Source: Pseudomonadota bacterium | GTDB taxonomy: Bacteria; Pseudomonadota; Alphaproteobacteria; Acetobacterales; Acetobacteraceae | Reading direction: 5' to 3' | Length of the DNA stretch: 20,703 nt | Assembly (NCBI GenBank): GCA_021808985.1 | Contig: JAKBAQ010000020.1 | Span: forward strand, 1 to 20,703 | Shown here: positions 1-7,838 of the stretch, piece by piece | How the letters are laid out: each line of letters begins with the position of its first letter | How positions within the stretch are numbered: position 1 is the stretch's first letter | Made by a program: the position numbers and the translations under genes | The notes under the pieces: model-generated | Told to the model about the DNA's origin: nothing | What the model saw: only the letters and a program-made list of their open reading frames with translations | Databases searched by the model: none

Positions 1-569
1 GAGAAGCTGCGGGCGACGAAGCTGGCGCCGAGCTGGATGGCCATGCTGACAAGGTCGATCGCCTCGTCGTTATTGGCGATGCCGCGCTTGCTTTTGGCGC
101 CTTTGTCAGCCGTGGCGGAGAACTGGCCCTTGGTGAGTCCGTATACGCCGTTATTCTCGACGATATAGACCATGTTGACGCCGCGGCGCATGGAGTGGGC
201 GAACTGGCCGAGGCCGATGGAGGCGGAGTCACCATCGCCGGAGACGCCGAGATAGATCAGGTCCCGGTTGGCGAGGTTGGCGCCGGTGAGGACGGAGGGC
301 ATGCGCCCGTGCACGGAGTTGAAGCCGTGGGAGTTGCCCAGGAAATAGGTGGGCGTTTTGGAGGAGCAGCCGATGCCGGAGAGCTTGGCGATGCGGTGGG
401 GGGGCAGCTCCATCTGGAAGCAGGCATGGACGATGGCCGCCGAGATGGAATCATGCCCGCAGCCGGCGCAGAGGGTGGAGATCGCGCCTTCATAGTCACG
501 CCGCGTGTAGCCAAGCCCATTGGGGAGCAGGCCGGGATGGTGCAGCTTGGGTTTGGGCAGAAAGCTCAT
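1..569 (-). CDS. korB: 2-oxoacid:ferredoxin (acceptor) oxidoreductase, beta subunit, partial
   Basis: Catalytic thiamine-diphosphate subunit of a CoA-acylating 2-oxoacid:acceptor oxidoreductase, which converts a 2-oxoacid plus CoA to acyl-CoA and CO2 and passes electrons to a low-potential carrier. The gene starts at ATG 569 and runs off the left edge, so only the first 189 residues are visible. The sequence shows C34-A-G-C37 and C68, the usual [4Fe-4S] ligands, then the diphosphate/Mg motif GDGDSASIG (111-119) continuing to N140 and GVYGLTKGQ (141-149). An AGGAG lies six bases before the ATG. The start overlaps the alpha-subunit stop as ATGA, which implies translational coupling. Family membership is clear. 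The choice of 2-oxoglutarate over pyruvate or another oxoacid is inferred from the similarity to KorAB-type pairs and is not proven by these residues. Confidence 0.9.
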   Translation of the reverse strand, partial: MSFLPKPKLHHPGLLPNGLGYTRRDYEGAISTLCAGCGHDSISAAIVHACFQMELPPHRIAKLSGIGCSSKTPTYFLGNSHGFNSVHGRMPSVLTGANLANRDLIYLGVSGDGDSASIGLGQFAHSMRRGVNMVYIVENNGVYGLTKGQFSATADKGAKSKRGIANNDEAIDLVSMAIQLGASFVARSF

Positions 570-2422
570 GAGGCGCTCCTCTCAAAAGACCGGGCCGCGA
601 GCGCGGGGTGGCTTTTGATTTTGCTGGCGATCTGGCGCGCGGTGATGGGCGAGCCGTCATAATGCAGGATTTTGGGCAGGCGGGCCGGGTCGATCTCCAG
701 CTCGTTGACCAGCAGGGTGCGCAGCTGGGCGTCACGGTTCTGCTCGACGACGAAGACTCTCTCATGGGCCTCGATGAAGCCGGCGACGATGTCGCTGAAG
801 GGGAAGGCGCGCACGCGCATCAGGTCCAGCTCGATGCCTTCCTCGGCCAGGAGGTCAGCCGCTTCGAGCATGGCGGCGGCGGTTGAGCCGTAATAGATGG
901 CGCCGAATTTGGTGGGGCGGGATGCCGGGCGGACCAGCGGAGCGGGGACCAGCGTGGCGGCGGTGGCGAATTTGCGCAGCAGGCGCTGCATGTTGTCCTC
1001 ATAGGCGGCGCCGAGCTCGGTGTAGCGGGCGTAACGGTCTTTCGAGGTGCCGCGGGTGAAGAAGGAGCCGCGCGAGGGGTGGGTGCCAGGATAGGTGCGG
1101 TAGGGGATGCCGTCGCCATCGATATCGAGATAGCGGCCAAAATCCTTGCCGGATTCGAGCTCTTCGGCGGTCATCACCTTGCCGCGATCCAGTTTTTTGG
1201 AATCATCCCAGGTGAGCGGGCGGGTGAGGCGCTCGTTCATGCCGATATCGAGATCAAGCAGGACGAAGATGGGGGTTTGCAGGCGGTCCGCGAGGTCAAA
1301 CGCCTGGGCGCCGAAGGTGAAGCACTCGTAAGGGTCTTCGGGGAAGAGCAAGACGTGCTTGGTGTCGCCATGGGAGGCGTAGGCGCAGGCCAGAACGTCA
1401 CACTGCTGGGTGCGGGTGGGCATGCCGGTGGAGGGGCCGGCGCGCTGGACATCGAAGATGACGGCCGGAATTTCAGCGAAATAGGCGAGGCCGAAGAATT
1501 CCTGCATCAGCGAAATGCCGGGGCCGGAGGTGGCGGTGAAGGCGCGCGCGCCGTTCCAGGAGGCGCCGATGACCATGCCGATGGAGGAGAGCTCGTCCTC
1601 GGCCTGGACGATGGCGAAGTTGTGCGCGCCGGTTTGCGGGTCTACCCGGAAGCGGGAGCAGTATTTCTGGAAGCCCTCGACCAGCGAGGTGGAGGGGGTG
1701 ATGGGATACCAGGCGGCGACGGTGGCGCCGCCATAGACCGCGCCAAGGCCGGCGGCGGCGTTGCCCTCGATGGCGATGCGATCGCCCACCGCGTTGGAGC
1801 GGCGCACGCGCAGGCCGATGGGGCACTGGAAGTGGGTTTGCGCATAGTCCCGCCCCATGTGCAGGGCCTGGATGTTGGCGGAGATCAGCTTCTCCTTGGC
1901 CTTGAACTGCTCGGCGATCAGGGTTTCGAGCACTTCGATATCGATATCGAGCAGGGCGGCGAGGGCGCCGACATAGATGATGTTCTTGAAGAGCTGGCGC
2001 TGGCGCGGGTCGGTGTAGGCGCGGTTGCACAGCTCGGTGAGCGGCATGCCGATGATGATGATGTCGCCGCGCAGGCGGCTCTCGGGCACCACGCGGCTCG
2101 AATCGTAGAACAGGTAGCCGCCGGGGAGGATGGAGGCGATGTCCTGATCCCAGGTTTGCGGGTTCATGGCCACCATCAGCTCGGTGCCCTCGCGCGCGCC
2201 GAGATAGTTGGCCTCGGAGACGCGGATTTCATACCAGGTCGGCAGGCCCTGGATGTTGGAGGGGAAGATGTTGCGCGTGGCGACGGGGACGCCCATGCGC
2301 AGGATGGATTTGCCGAACATCTGGTTGGCGCTGGCGGAGCCGGAGCCGTTGACGTTGGCGAATTTGACGACGAAATCGTTGACGCGGACGAGACCGTCAA
2401 CCGCTTTTACGACCTGGAGCAT
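566..2422 (-). CDS. korA: 2-oxoacid:ferredoxin (acceptor) oxidoreductase, fused gamma-alpha subunit
   Basis: Alpha subunit of the same oxidoreductase, 618 residues from ATG 2422. It is the long form in which the gamma domain (about residues 12-195) is fused in front of the pyrimidine-binding alpha domain. The alpha domain begins near residue 228 and carries YPITPST (239-245), the acidic QAEDE (273-277), TSGPG (298-302) and RAGPSTGMPT (327-336), all typical of this family. A C-terminal transketolase-like domain occupies about 500-600. An in-frame start exists upstream (2506), but the family N-terminus fits MLQVVKAVDG at 2422. The start overlaps the 3' end of the flavoprotein gene by 16 bases, and the stop overlaps korB by 4, so the three genes form one operon. 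The substrate is probably 2-oxoglutarate, by inference; the alpha/beta pairing is certain. Confidence 0.9.
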   Translation of the reverse strand: MLQVVKAVDGLVRVNDFVVKFANVNGSGSASANQMFGKSILRMGVPVATRNIFPSNIQGLPTWYEIRVSEANYLGAREGTELMVAMNPQTWDQDIASILPGGYLFYDSSRVVPESRLRGDIIIIGMPLTELCNRAYTDPRQRQLFKNIIYVGALAALLDIDIEVLETLIAEQFKAKEKLISANIQALHMGRDYAQTHFQCPIGLRVRRSNAVGDRIAIEGNAAAGLGAVYGGATVAAWYPITPSTSLVEGFQKYCSRFRVDPQTGAHNFAIVQAEDELSSIGMVIGASWNGARAFTATSGPGISLMQEFFGLAYFAEIPAVIFDVQRAGPSTGMPTRTQQCDVLACAYASHGDTKHVLLFPEDPYECFTFGAQAFDLADRLQTPIFVLLDLDIGMNERLTRPLTWDDSKKLDRGKVMTAEELESGKDFGRYLDIDGDGIPYRTYPGTHPSRGSFFTRGTSKDRYARYTELGAAYEDNMQRLLRKFATAATLVPAPLVRPASRPTKFGAIYYGSTAAAMLEAADLLAEEGIELDLMRVRAFPFSDIVAGFIEAHERVFVVEQNRDAQLRTLLVNELEIDPARLPKILHYDGSPITARQIASKIKSHPALAARSFERSAS

Positions 2423-4194
2423 GCTGTTCCCGCTTGTGCCATATCGAAGAGAAAGCGTTGCATGTCCCAGGCACCGGTCGGGCAACGTTCGGCACACATG
2501 CCGCAATGCAGACAGACATCCTCGTCCTTGACCATGACGCGGCCGGTCTTCAACCCACTGGCGATGTAGAGATCCTGGCTGAGGTTGCGCGCCGGGGCAT
2601 TGAGGCGGCCACGCAGATCGGCCTCCTCACCATCGGCGGTGAAGGTGATGCAATCCTCGGGGCAAATGTCGACGCAAGCATCGCATTCGATGCAGGCGGG
2701 GGCGGAGAAGACGGTCTGCACATCGCAATTGAGGCAGCGCTGGGCTTCGGAGAATGCCTGCTTAAGATCAAAACCAAGCTCGACCTCGGTTTTGATATCG
2801 GCCAGCGCCACGGTTTTTTCAGCATGGGGGACGGCGAAGCGGTGCTCGTTGGAGACCTCGTTATCGTAGATCCACTCGTGGATGCCCATTTTCTGGCTGG
2901 TCATGCTCACGGCCGGAGCCGGACGGTTATCAATGGCGGCGCCCTGGCAGAGACGATCAATGGAGATGGCGGCCTGGTGGCCGTGGGCGACCGCCCAGAT
3001 GATGTTCTTGGGGCCGAAGGCGGCGTCGCCGCCGAAGAAAACTTTCTCATGCGTGGAGCGGTGGGTGGTTTCGTCCACCACCGGCATGCCCCAACGGTCA
3101 AAGGCGATGCCGATGTCACGCTCGATCCAGGGGAAGGCGTTTTCCTGGCCGACGGCGAGCAGAACATCGTCGCAGGGCATGTGGACATCGGGCTCGCCAT
3201 TATTCACCAGCTGGCGGCGGCCTTTATCGTCATAGACGGCGTGCACGGTCTCGAACACCACGCCGGTGAGGCGGTTGTGCTCATGCGTGAATTCCTTGGG
3301 CACCAGGAAGTTGAGGATGGGAATGTCCTCATGCATGGCGTCTTCTTTTTCCCAGGGGCTGGCCTTCATTTCCTTGAAGCCGGAGCGGACGACGACTTTC
3401 ACGTCCTCACCGCCCATGCGCCGCGCGGAGCGGCAGCAATCCATGGCCGTGTTGCCGCCGCCAAGCACGATGACGCGCTTGCCGATGGAGCTGACATGGC
3501 CGAAGGAGACGGAGGAGAGCCAGTCAATCCCCAGATGGATGTTGGCGGCGGCCTCGTGGCGGCCGGGAATGTCCAGATCGCGGCCACGCGGGGCGCCGGT
3601 GCCGACGAAAACAGCGTCATAGCCTTCATCGAGCAGGGATTGCAGGCTGTTAACGCGGGCGCCGAAGCGGGTTTGAATGCCCAGGCCGAGCACATGGCCG
3701 ACTTCTTCGTCGATGACTTCCTCGGGCAGGCGGAATTTGGGGATTTGGGTGCGGACCATGCCGCCGCCCTTCTGGCCTTCATCGAACAGGGTGATTTCAT
3801 AGCCCAGGGGAGCAAGGTCTCGCGCCACGGTGAGCGAGGCGGGGCCGGCGCCGACCAGGGCCACGCGCTTGCCGTTGCTGACGGCGGCGGGGGATGGCAG
3901 GCGCGCCGAAATGTCACCCTTGTAATCAGCCGCGACCCGCTTGAGGCGGCAGATGGCCACCGGCTGATCCTCAACCCGGCCACGCCGGCAGGCTGGCTCA
4001 CAGGGACGGTCGCACGTGCGGCCGAGGATGCCGGGGAAGACGTTGGATTTCCAGTTGACCATGTAGGCATCGGCGTAGCGGCCGGCGGAGATCAGACGGA
4101 TATATTCGGGGACCGGCGTGTGCGCCGGGCAGGCCCATTGGCAATCCACCACTTTGTGGAAATAGCCGGGATCGGTAATGTCAGTCGGCAGCAA
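2407..4194 (-). CDS. GltD-like FAD/NAD(P) oxidoreductase with C-terminal 2x[4Fe-4S] ferredoxin domain
   Basis: A 595-residue iron-sulfur flavoprotein of the glutamate-synthase small-subunit (GltD) type. The N-terminal helical FeS domain shows C18, C22, C61, C65 and C69. The FAD Rossmann motif is VALVGAGPAS (111-120) and the NAD(P) motif is VIVLGGGNTAMD (241-252). The C-terminal ferredoxin part has C501-x2-C504-x2-C507-x3-C511 and C561-x2-C564-x2-C567-x3-C571, preceded by C487/C490. It is the first gene of an operon with both Kor subunits, so it most likely shuttles electrons between the oxidoreductase and NAD(P); this is inference from context. The start is TTG: an in-frame TAA lies two codons upstream, and GGAGGG sits eight bases before the TTG. 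It lacks the glutaminase partner of glutamate synthase nearby, which argues against a GltD role. Confidence 0.87.
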   Translation of the reverse strand: MLPTDITDPGYFHKVVDCQWACPAHTPVPEYIRLISAGRYADAYMVNWKSNVFPGILGRTCDRPCEPACRRGRVEDQPVAICRLKRVAADYKGDISARLPSPAAVSNGKRVALVGAGPASLTVARDLAPLGYEITLFDEGQKGGGMVRTQIPKFRLPEEVIDEEVGHVLGLGIQTRFGARVNSLQSLLDEGYDAVFVGTGAPRGRDLDIPGRHEAAANIHLGIDWLSSVSFGHVSSIGKRVIVLGGGNTAMDCCRSARRMGGEDVKVVVRSGFKEMKASPWEKEDAMHEDIPILNFLVPKEFTHEHNRLTGVVFETVHAVYDDKGRRQLVNNGEPDVHMPCDDVLLAVGQENAFPWIERDIGIAFDRWGMPVVDETTHRSTHEKVFFGGDAAFGPKNIIWAVAHGHQAAISIDRLCQGAAIDNRPAPAVSMTSQKMGIHEWIYDNEVSNEHRFAVPHAEKTVALADIKTEVELGFDLKQAFSEAQRCLNCDVQTVFSAPACIECDACVDICPEDCITFTADGEEADLRGRLNAPARNLSQDLYIASGLKTGRVMVKDEDVCLHCGMCAERCPTGAWDMQRFLFDMAQAGTACSRS

Positions 4195-4202
4195 GTCTTA
4201 TT

Positions 4203-4208
4203 CCCTCC
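4203..4208 (-). promoter_or_regulatory. Ribosome binding site for the TTG-started flavoprotein gene
   Basis: GGAGGG reads 5' to 3' on the minus strand eight bases before the TTG at 4194-4192. An in-frame TAA lies between the Shine-Dalgarno sequence and the TTG, so no earlier start in that frame is possible. Together these fix the unusual start codon. Confidence 0.75.
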
Positions 4209-4310
4209 AACATCAGCCTTAGTCTGCCATGGTGGAAGTGGCGTCCGGCTGCATAGGCTTACTCATGCTCTGATGGCATTATGATAAGCTATGGCTAGGC
4301 GCGTGCCGTG

Positions 4311-4326
4311 GGGGGCAAAAGCCCCC
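4311..4326 (-). terminator. GC-rich hairpin in the ald-kor intergenic gap
   Basis: A perfect six-base stem GGGGGC/GCCCCC with an AAAA loop, downstream of ald and upstream of the Kor operon. No T-run follows on the minus strand, so it is at most a weak or Rho-assisted terminator, or an RNA-stabilising hairpin in the 3' region of ald. Confidence 0.35.
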
Positions 4327-4366
4327 TGAAAACATTTCACTCATGCAAAAAACGCATAACGCTCGC

Positions 4367-4393
4367 GCCATGCCCGGGGGATGCGGGCATGGC
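4367..4393 (-). terminator. Possible ald 3' stem-loop
   Basis: A perfect ten-base inverted repeat (GCCATGCCCG and its complement) with a seven-base loop, 72-98 bases beyond the ald stop codon. Read on the minus strand, a TTTTTT run (4352-4347) follows after about 14 bases, itself bracketed by ATGC/GCAT. The distance from stem to T-run is longer than in a classic intrinsic terminator, so this is a candidate only. Confidence 0.42.
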
Positions 4394-4464
4394 TGCGAGG
4401 GGGGAAGGCTTGGTTGGCGCGGGGTGGTCTCCCCTCGCCTGCTGCGGCGGGAAGGTTGTGCGGA

Positions 4465-5580
4465 TTAGGCCAGAGCGGCCTCCGCGGGTTCGCAGGCATA
4501 GCCCAGCGCGGCGGCGACCGCCGGGTGGGTGACCTTGCCGGCGTGGATGTTGAGGCCGTCGCGCAGGTGGCGGTCGTCCTTCAGGGCCTGTTTCCAGCCT
4601 TTGTCAGCCAGCGCCAAGGCGAAGGGAAGTGTTGCGTTGTTGAGCGCGAAGGTGGAGGTGCGCGCGACGCCGCCGGGCATGTTGGCGACGCAATAGTGGA
4701 TCACGCCGTCAACCACGTAGGTGGGGTTGGAGTGGGTGGTGGCGCGCGAGGTTTCGGTGCAGCCGCCCTGGTCGATGGCGACATCGACGATGACGGCGCC
4801 CTTCTTCATGGTTTGCAACAGCGCGCGGGTGACGAGCTTGGGCGCGGCGGCGCCGGGGATGAGCACGGTGCCGATGACCAGATCCGCCGTGGCGATGTGG
4901 GTGGCGATGGCGTGATGGGTGGAGAACACGGTTTTGATGCGGGTGCCGTGCTGGGCGACGAGGCGACGCAGGACGTCGGTGTTGCGGTCCACCACCGTGA
5001 CATCGGCGCCCATGCCGATGGCGATGAGGGCGGCGTTGGCGCCGGAGACGCCGCCGCCCAGGATAAGCACCTCAGCCGGGGCGACGCCGGGGACGCCGCC
5101 GAGCAGCATGCCGCGGCCGCCATTGGCGTTCTCAAGATTATGGGCGCCGACCTGCACGGCCATGCGGCCGGCGACTTCGGACATGGGGGTGAGCAGCGGC
5201 AGGGCGCCGGCGGGGCTCGTCACGGTTTCATAGGCGATGCAGGTGGCGCCGGAGGCCAGCAGGTCTTTGGTTTGTTCCGGGTCGGGTGCGAGGTGCAGGT
5301 AGGTGAAGAGAAGCTGGCCGGGGCGCAGCTTTTTGCGCTCAACGGAAAGAGGCTCCTTCACCTTGATGACCATTTCGGAGCTGGCCCAGATATCGTCCGG
5401 CCCGGCGACGATTTTGGCGCCGGCGGATTCATAGTCAGCGTCGGAAACGCCGATGCCGTGCCCTGCCCCGGCCTCGACCGAGACTTCGTGGCCGCGATGG
5501 GTGAGTTCACGCACCGAGGCGGGCACGAGGCCGACGCGATCCTCATGGTCCTTGATTTCAGCCGGTACACCGATACGCAT
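4465..5580 (-). CDS. ald: Alanine dehydrogenase
   Basis: NAD-dependent L-alanine dehydrogenase (EC 1.4.1.1), interconverting L-alanine with pyruvate plus ammonium in the cytoplasm. The 371-residue length is standard. Expected active-site positions are present: R15, K75 (in VIKVKEP), H96 (YLHLAPD) and D270 (DVAIDQGG). The NAD Rossmann motif is LGGGVSG (174-180) with D198 as the likely ribose ligand. The start ATG 5580 is preceded by AAGGGA. The gene is transcribed divergently from an Lrp/AsnC regulator across a 154-base AT-rich gap, an arrangement common for ald and typical of alanine-responsive activation. Promoter and palindromes are listed separately. Nothing is missing or truncated. Confidence 0.97.
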   Translation of the reverse strand: MRIGVPAEIKDHEDRVGLVPASVRELTHRGHEVSVEAGAGHGIGVSDADYESAGAKIVAGPDDIWASSEMVIKVKEPLSVERKKLRPGQLLFTYLHLAPDPEQTKDLLASGATCIAYETVTSPAGALPLLTPMSEVAGRMAVQVGAHNLENANGGRGMLLGGVPGVAPAEVLILGGGVSGANAALIAIGMGADVTVVDRNTDVLRRLVAQHGTRIKTVFSTHHAIATHIATADLVIGTVLIPGAAAPKLVTRALLQTMKKGAVIVDVAIDQGGCTETSRATTHSNPTYVVDGVIHYCVANMPGGVARTSTFALNNATLPFALALADKGWKQALKDDRHLRDGLNIHAGKVTHPAVAAALGYACEPAEAALA

Positions 5581-5630
5581 GGGACAGTCCCTTCTGTTCT
5601 GAGCCAGCCGGGGATCGGCTGTTGAGGTGC

Positions 5631-5660
5631 ATAATAGCGGAATTTTGTGAAATTTTTCAC
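5631..5660 (-). promoter_or_regulatory. Putative ald promoter with overlapping palindrome
   Basis: On the minus strand a -10-like TATTAT (5636-5631) lies 18 bases after GTGAAA (5660-5655 region), a poor -35. The -35 position is covered by an inverted repeat, GTGAAA-TT-TTTCAC on the plus strand (5647-5660). A weak -35 under a regulator site is what an activator-dependent promoter looks like. Assignment to the adjacent Lrp-type protein is inference. Confidence 0.45.
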
Positions 5661-5670
5661 GAATATCATG

Positions 5671-5712
5671 TTTAATTTGGCCGATTTATGAACTATAATT
5701 TGAAATATTCAA
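5671..5712 (+). promoter_or_regulatory. Putative lrp promoter and autoregulatory site
   Basis: A perfect -10 box TATAAT (5694-5699) has TTTAAT (5671-5676) 17 bases upstream as a weak -35. The predicted start of transcription, near 5706, falls inside the inverted repeat TTGAA-ATA-TTCAA (5700-5712). That repeat resembles the one near the ald promoter, and the two centres are about 52 bases apart, close to five helical turns. Autorepression by the encoded Lrp protein is plausible. Confidence 0.5.
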
Positions 5713-5734
5713 CAATTATTCGAAGTTTATATCA

Positions 5735-6196
5735 ATGAATGAGCTTGATGCGCGGGATGCGCAGATTTTGAATGCCTTGCAGGGCGATGGGCGGCTTTCC
5801 AACGCGGAGCTGGCGGAGAAGGTGAATTTATCGCCCTCGGCCTGTTTGCGGCGGCTGCATTTGCTGATGCAGGGGGATCTGGTGGCCGGGACGCATCTGG
5901 TGCTCGACCAGAAGGCGGCGGGGTATCCGGGGACGGCTTATGTGTTCATCACGCTCGACGGGCAGGATCGCAAGAAGCTGGACGCCTTTGAGGCGAAGGT
6001 GAATCTGGTGCCGCAGATTCAGGAATGCTATTTGCTGGCCGGGCAGTCGGATTATCTGTTGCGGGTGATTTTCCGCGACATGGAGGATTTGGAGCGGCTG
6101 CACTCGGAGGTTTTGACCAGCGTGCCGGGGGTGAGCCGGGTGCAATCAACGCTTACGCTGCGCACGGTGAAGCGGACGGCGAAGCTGCCGCTATGA
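5735..6196 (+). CDS. Lrp/AsnC family transcriptional regulator
   Basis: A 153-residue leucine-responsive-type regulator. Residues 3-60 form the AsnC winged helix-turn-helix (LDARDAQILNALQGDGR, then the recognition helix around SPSACLRRLHLL). Residues 65-145 form the RAM ligand/oligomerisation domain, with the characteristic LAGQSDYLLRV (101-111). It faces ald head to head, so its likely job is alanine-dependent control of ald (like AldR in other bacteria); the ligand is inferred. The start ATG 5735 has no good Shine-Dalgarno sequence, only a distant GAAG. It converges with the outer-membrane protein gene across a strongly structured intergenic region. Confidence 0.92.
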   Translation: MNELDARDAQILNALQGDGRLSNAELAEKVNLSPSACLRRLHLLMQGDLVAGTHLVLDQKAAGYPGTAYVFITLDGQDRKKLDAFEAKVNLVPQIQECYLLAGQSDYLLRVIFRDMEDLERLHSEVLTSVPGVSRVQSTLTLRTVKRTAKLPL

Positions 6197-6243
6197 GGCG
6201 TTAGCCCACGGCATTTTTCTCTGATAACAAACTGAAATTATTA

Positions 6244-6337
6244 AAAATTTTTGCGGGGTTTGGGGCGCTTTTTATAAAAAGCGCCCCAAGATTCTGGCCC
6301 TTTTTTGTAAAAAAGGGCCAGACCCCAAAAAACTTTT
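6244..6337. repeat. Cloverleaf (three-way junction) inverted-repeat element
   Basis: Two large perfect hairpins lie side by side: 6262-6287 (arms GGGGCGCTTTTTA and complement, no spacer) and 6293-6322 (arms TCTGGCCCTTTTTT and complement, two-base loop). The flanks 6244-6258 and 6323-6337 pair with each other at 12 of 15 positions, closing both hairpins inside an outer stem. It sits between two convergent genes. It could work as a bidirectional terminator, since both hairpins contain T/A runs. The nested design looks more like a REP- or MITE-type dispersed element; copy number cannot be judged from one window. Confidence 0.7.
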
Positions 6338-6394
6338 GAGAATTATCCTTAGGGTGTTTGAAAAGACTGTTAAAACAATATTTAACTGATTGTT

Positions 6395-6425
6395 AAAAAA
6401 ACGGCCGGACCCGAGGGTCCGGCCG
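6395..6425 (-). terminator. Intrinsic terminator of the outer-membrane protein gene
   Basis: A perfect eleven-base stem CGGCCGGACCC (6402-6412) with its complement at 6415-6425, followed on the minus strand by seven T residues (plus-strand A-run 6395-6401). It begins about 26 bases after the stop codon at 6451. This is a textbook Rho-independent terminator. Confidence 0.88.
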
Positions 6426-6450
6426 CGTTGGCGCGAGGCCAAAAAGTCTC

Positions 6451-7671
6451 TTAGAACAGCAGGCCGGCTTCCAGGGTGCTCTGGAAGATGCCGCCGTCGC
6501 GCGCGCTGTTGCCAAAGCCGGTCTTGCTGCCGGCCGGCGTGGTCTTGTTCAGCAGATACAGGTAGCCGACATCCATGCGGGCGAAGAGATCCTTGTACTG
6601 CCAGGTGGGGCTGGCGGAGAAGCCGACAGCCTCGGCATCCGGCGCGAGGTACCAAGTGTTGTTGTCAGCGCTGGAGGTGTGCGAGGTGAAGTATTCAGCC
6701 CAGCCGCCGAGCGAGTACGGGGTGTTGGCGAAGGTGTAGTCACCAAACACGGCGGCGCCGAGGTTGCTGGTGGGCTTGGTCTGGTTCAGCGCATAGTCAG
6801 CCTTGGCGATCTGGTACTGCACTTCGGGCACCACGTTCAGGTTGCCGTTGGTGTAGCTGTAATAGGCGCCGAGCATCTGCGAATTGTCATAGTAGGAACC
6901 ATAGGCACCGACGCGGCCGAAGCAGGTGGTGCCGTTGCTGGTGCCGTAGCCGCAAGCGCCGCTGTAGGTTTTGGCGTTGAGGCCGGTGCGGCCGAGATTG
7001 CCAGCGTAATAAACGCTGAGGGTGTTGTTGCTGTTGAACGAATAGCTGCCAAGGGCCTGCAGGAAGTTGAAGACGCCGGTGTCATAACCGTCGCCGAACT
7101 GCACGGAGGCCGAGACCGGGCCCTGGGAATAATTGACCTGGACGCCACGGTCCTGGGCGTTTTCAACATACCAGAGGGCGGTGACGAACTGGTTGGCGTT
7201 GTTCCAGTCAACCCCGGATTCGTAGCCTTCGAGCGAGCCCATCTGGCCGACGGCGACCGTGACCGGCGTGTTGGGCGGGGCGATGGTGATGTAGCCGGCA
7301 TAGAGCGGGCCGGTGGAGAGGTTGTTGATCGTGGTCTGGACCGGGGCGGTGCCGAGCGCGATGGGGCCGCCGTTGGAGCCGACCTCGATGGTGTATTGCA
7401 GGACGCCGGAGGTCTTCTGCAGCTCAACCAGGGCGCTGCCGACTTCGGCGCCGATGTCCTTGTTGGTGTAGGGCAGGTTGCCGTTATTGTTGGTCTCGCT
7501 CAGGTAGTAGCCATAACCATCCACGCCGCCGCTGAGCGCGAGGGAGCCGAGGGGGCCACCGTCAATCGTAATCGCCGTGGGGCCGCTCATGGCCTGGGCC
7601 GCGTGAAGGGCCAAGAGAGAGGACGCGGCGAAGAAGCCCAGTCCCAGAAGTTGCCGACGCATGGTAATCAT
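6451..7671 (-). CDS. Outer-membrane beta-barrel (porin-like) protein
   Basis: A 406-residue exported protein, probably a porin of the putative beta-barrel porin (BBP2/OmpL-like) kind; the subfamily is my estimate. The N-terminus is a signal peptide (MITMRRQLLGLGFFAASSLL, hydrophobic 8-22, predicted cut after AQA at 27). The mature part is rich in Gly, Asn, Tyr and Ser, with alternating hydrophobic stretches typical of beta strands, and it ends in Phe, the usual barrel-assembly signal. Two cysteines (C240, C250) lie close together in a probable extracellular loop and may form a disulfide. GGAGG sits four bases before ATG 7671; a second ATG at 7662 is the alternative start. It has its own strong terminator and a long upstream region, so it is probably a single-gene, well-expressed unit. 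The transported solute is unknown. Confidence 0.85.
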   Translation of the reverse strand: MITMRRQLLGLGFFAASSLLALHAAQAMSGPTAITIDGGPLGSLALSGGVDGYGYYLSETNNNGNLPYTNKDIGAEVGSALVELQKTSGVLQYTIEVGSNGGPIALGTAPVQTTINNLSTGPLYAGYITIAPPNTPVTVAVGQMGSLEGYESGVDWNNANQFVTALWYVENAQDRGVQVNYSQGPVSASVQFGDGYDTGVFNFLQALGSYSFNSNNTLSVYYAGNLGRTGLNAKTYSGACGYGTSNGTTCFGRVGAYGSYYDNSQMLGAYYSYTNGNLNVVPEVQYQIAKADYALNQTKPTSNLGAAVFGDYTFANTPYSLGGWAEYFTSHTSSADNNTWYLAPDAEAVGFSASPTWQYKDLFARMDVGYLYLLNKTTPAGSKTGFGNSARDGGIFQSTLEAGLLF

Positions 7672-7838
7672 TATGCCTCCTGAACGCGCAGTTGTTGCGC
7701 TTAAGTGCCTAAAACGTAGCCTGAAATGTCGCGCGGGCAGGGGGAAAACCTGATTTTGCAGCATCTCATACGACGAAATGGCAATCTACATGCCGATCAG
7801 GGCGGCGGGCCAGTCAAAAGAAGACGTATAATCGTTTT

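Noticed and set aside
1079..2569. A 496-residue plus-strand open frame opposite korA, and a 616-residue one opposite the flavoprotein gene
   Set aside because: Both are antisense shadows caused by high GC and codon bias; their Gly/Ala/Asp-rich translations match no family, while the minus-strand frames are clear enzymes.
4219..4266. A 15-codon reading frame (MSKPMQPDATSTMAD) on the minus strand upstream of the Kor operon, a possible leader peptide
   Set aside because: No ribosome binding site precedes it, it is short enough to arise by chance, and no attenuator structure follows it.
5581..5591. GGGAC-A-GTCCC palindrome immediately before the ald start codon, as a regulator site
   Set aside because: It is only 11 bases, sits in the translation initiation region, and may be coincidental; no second copy is nearby.
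6369..6398. Two TGTTAAAA copies before the porin terminator as an attachment site or operator
   Set aside because: They are short AT-rich repeats in a convergent 3' region with no integrase or promoter nearby.
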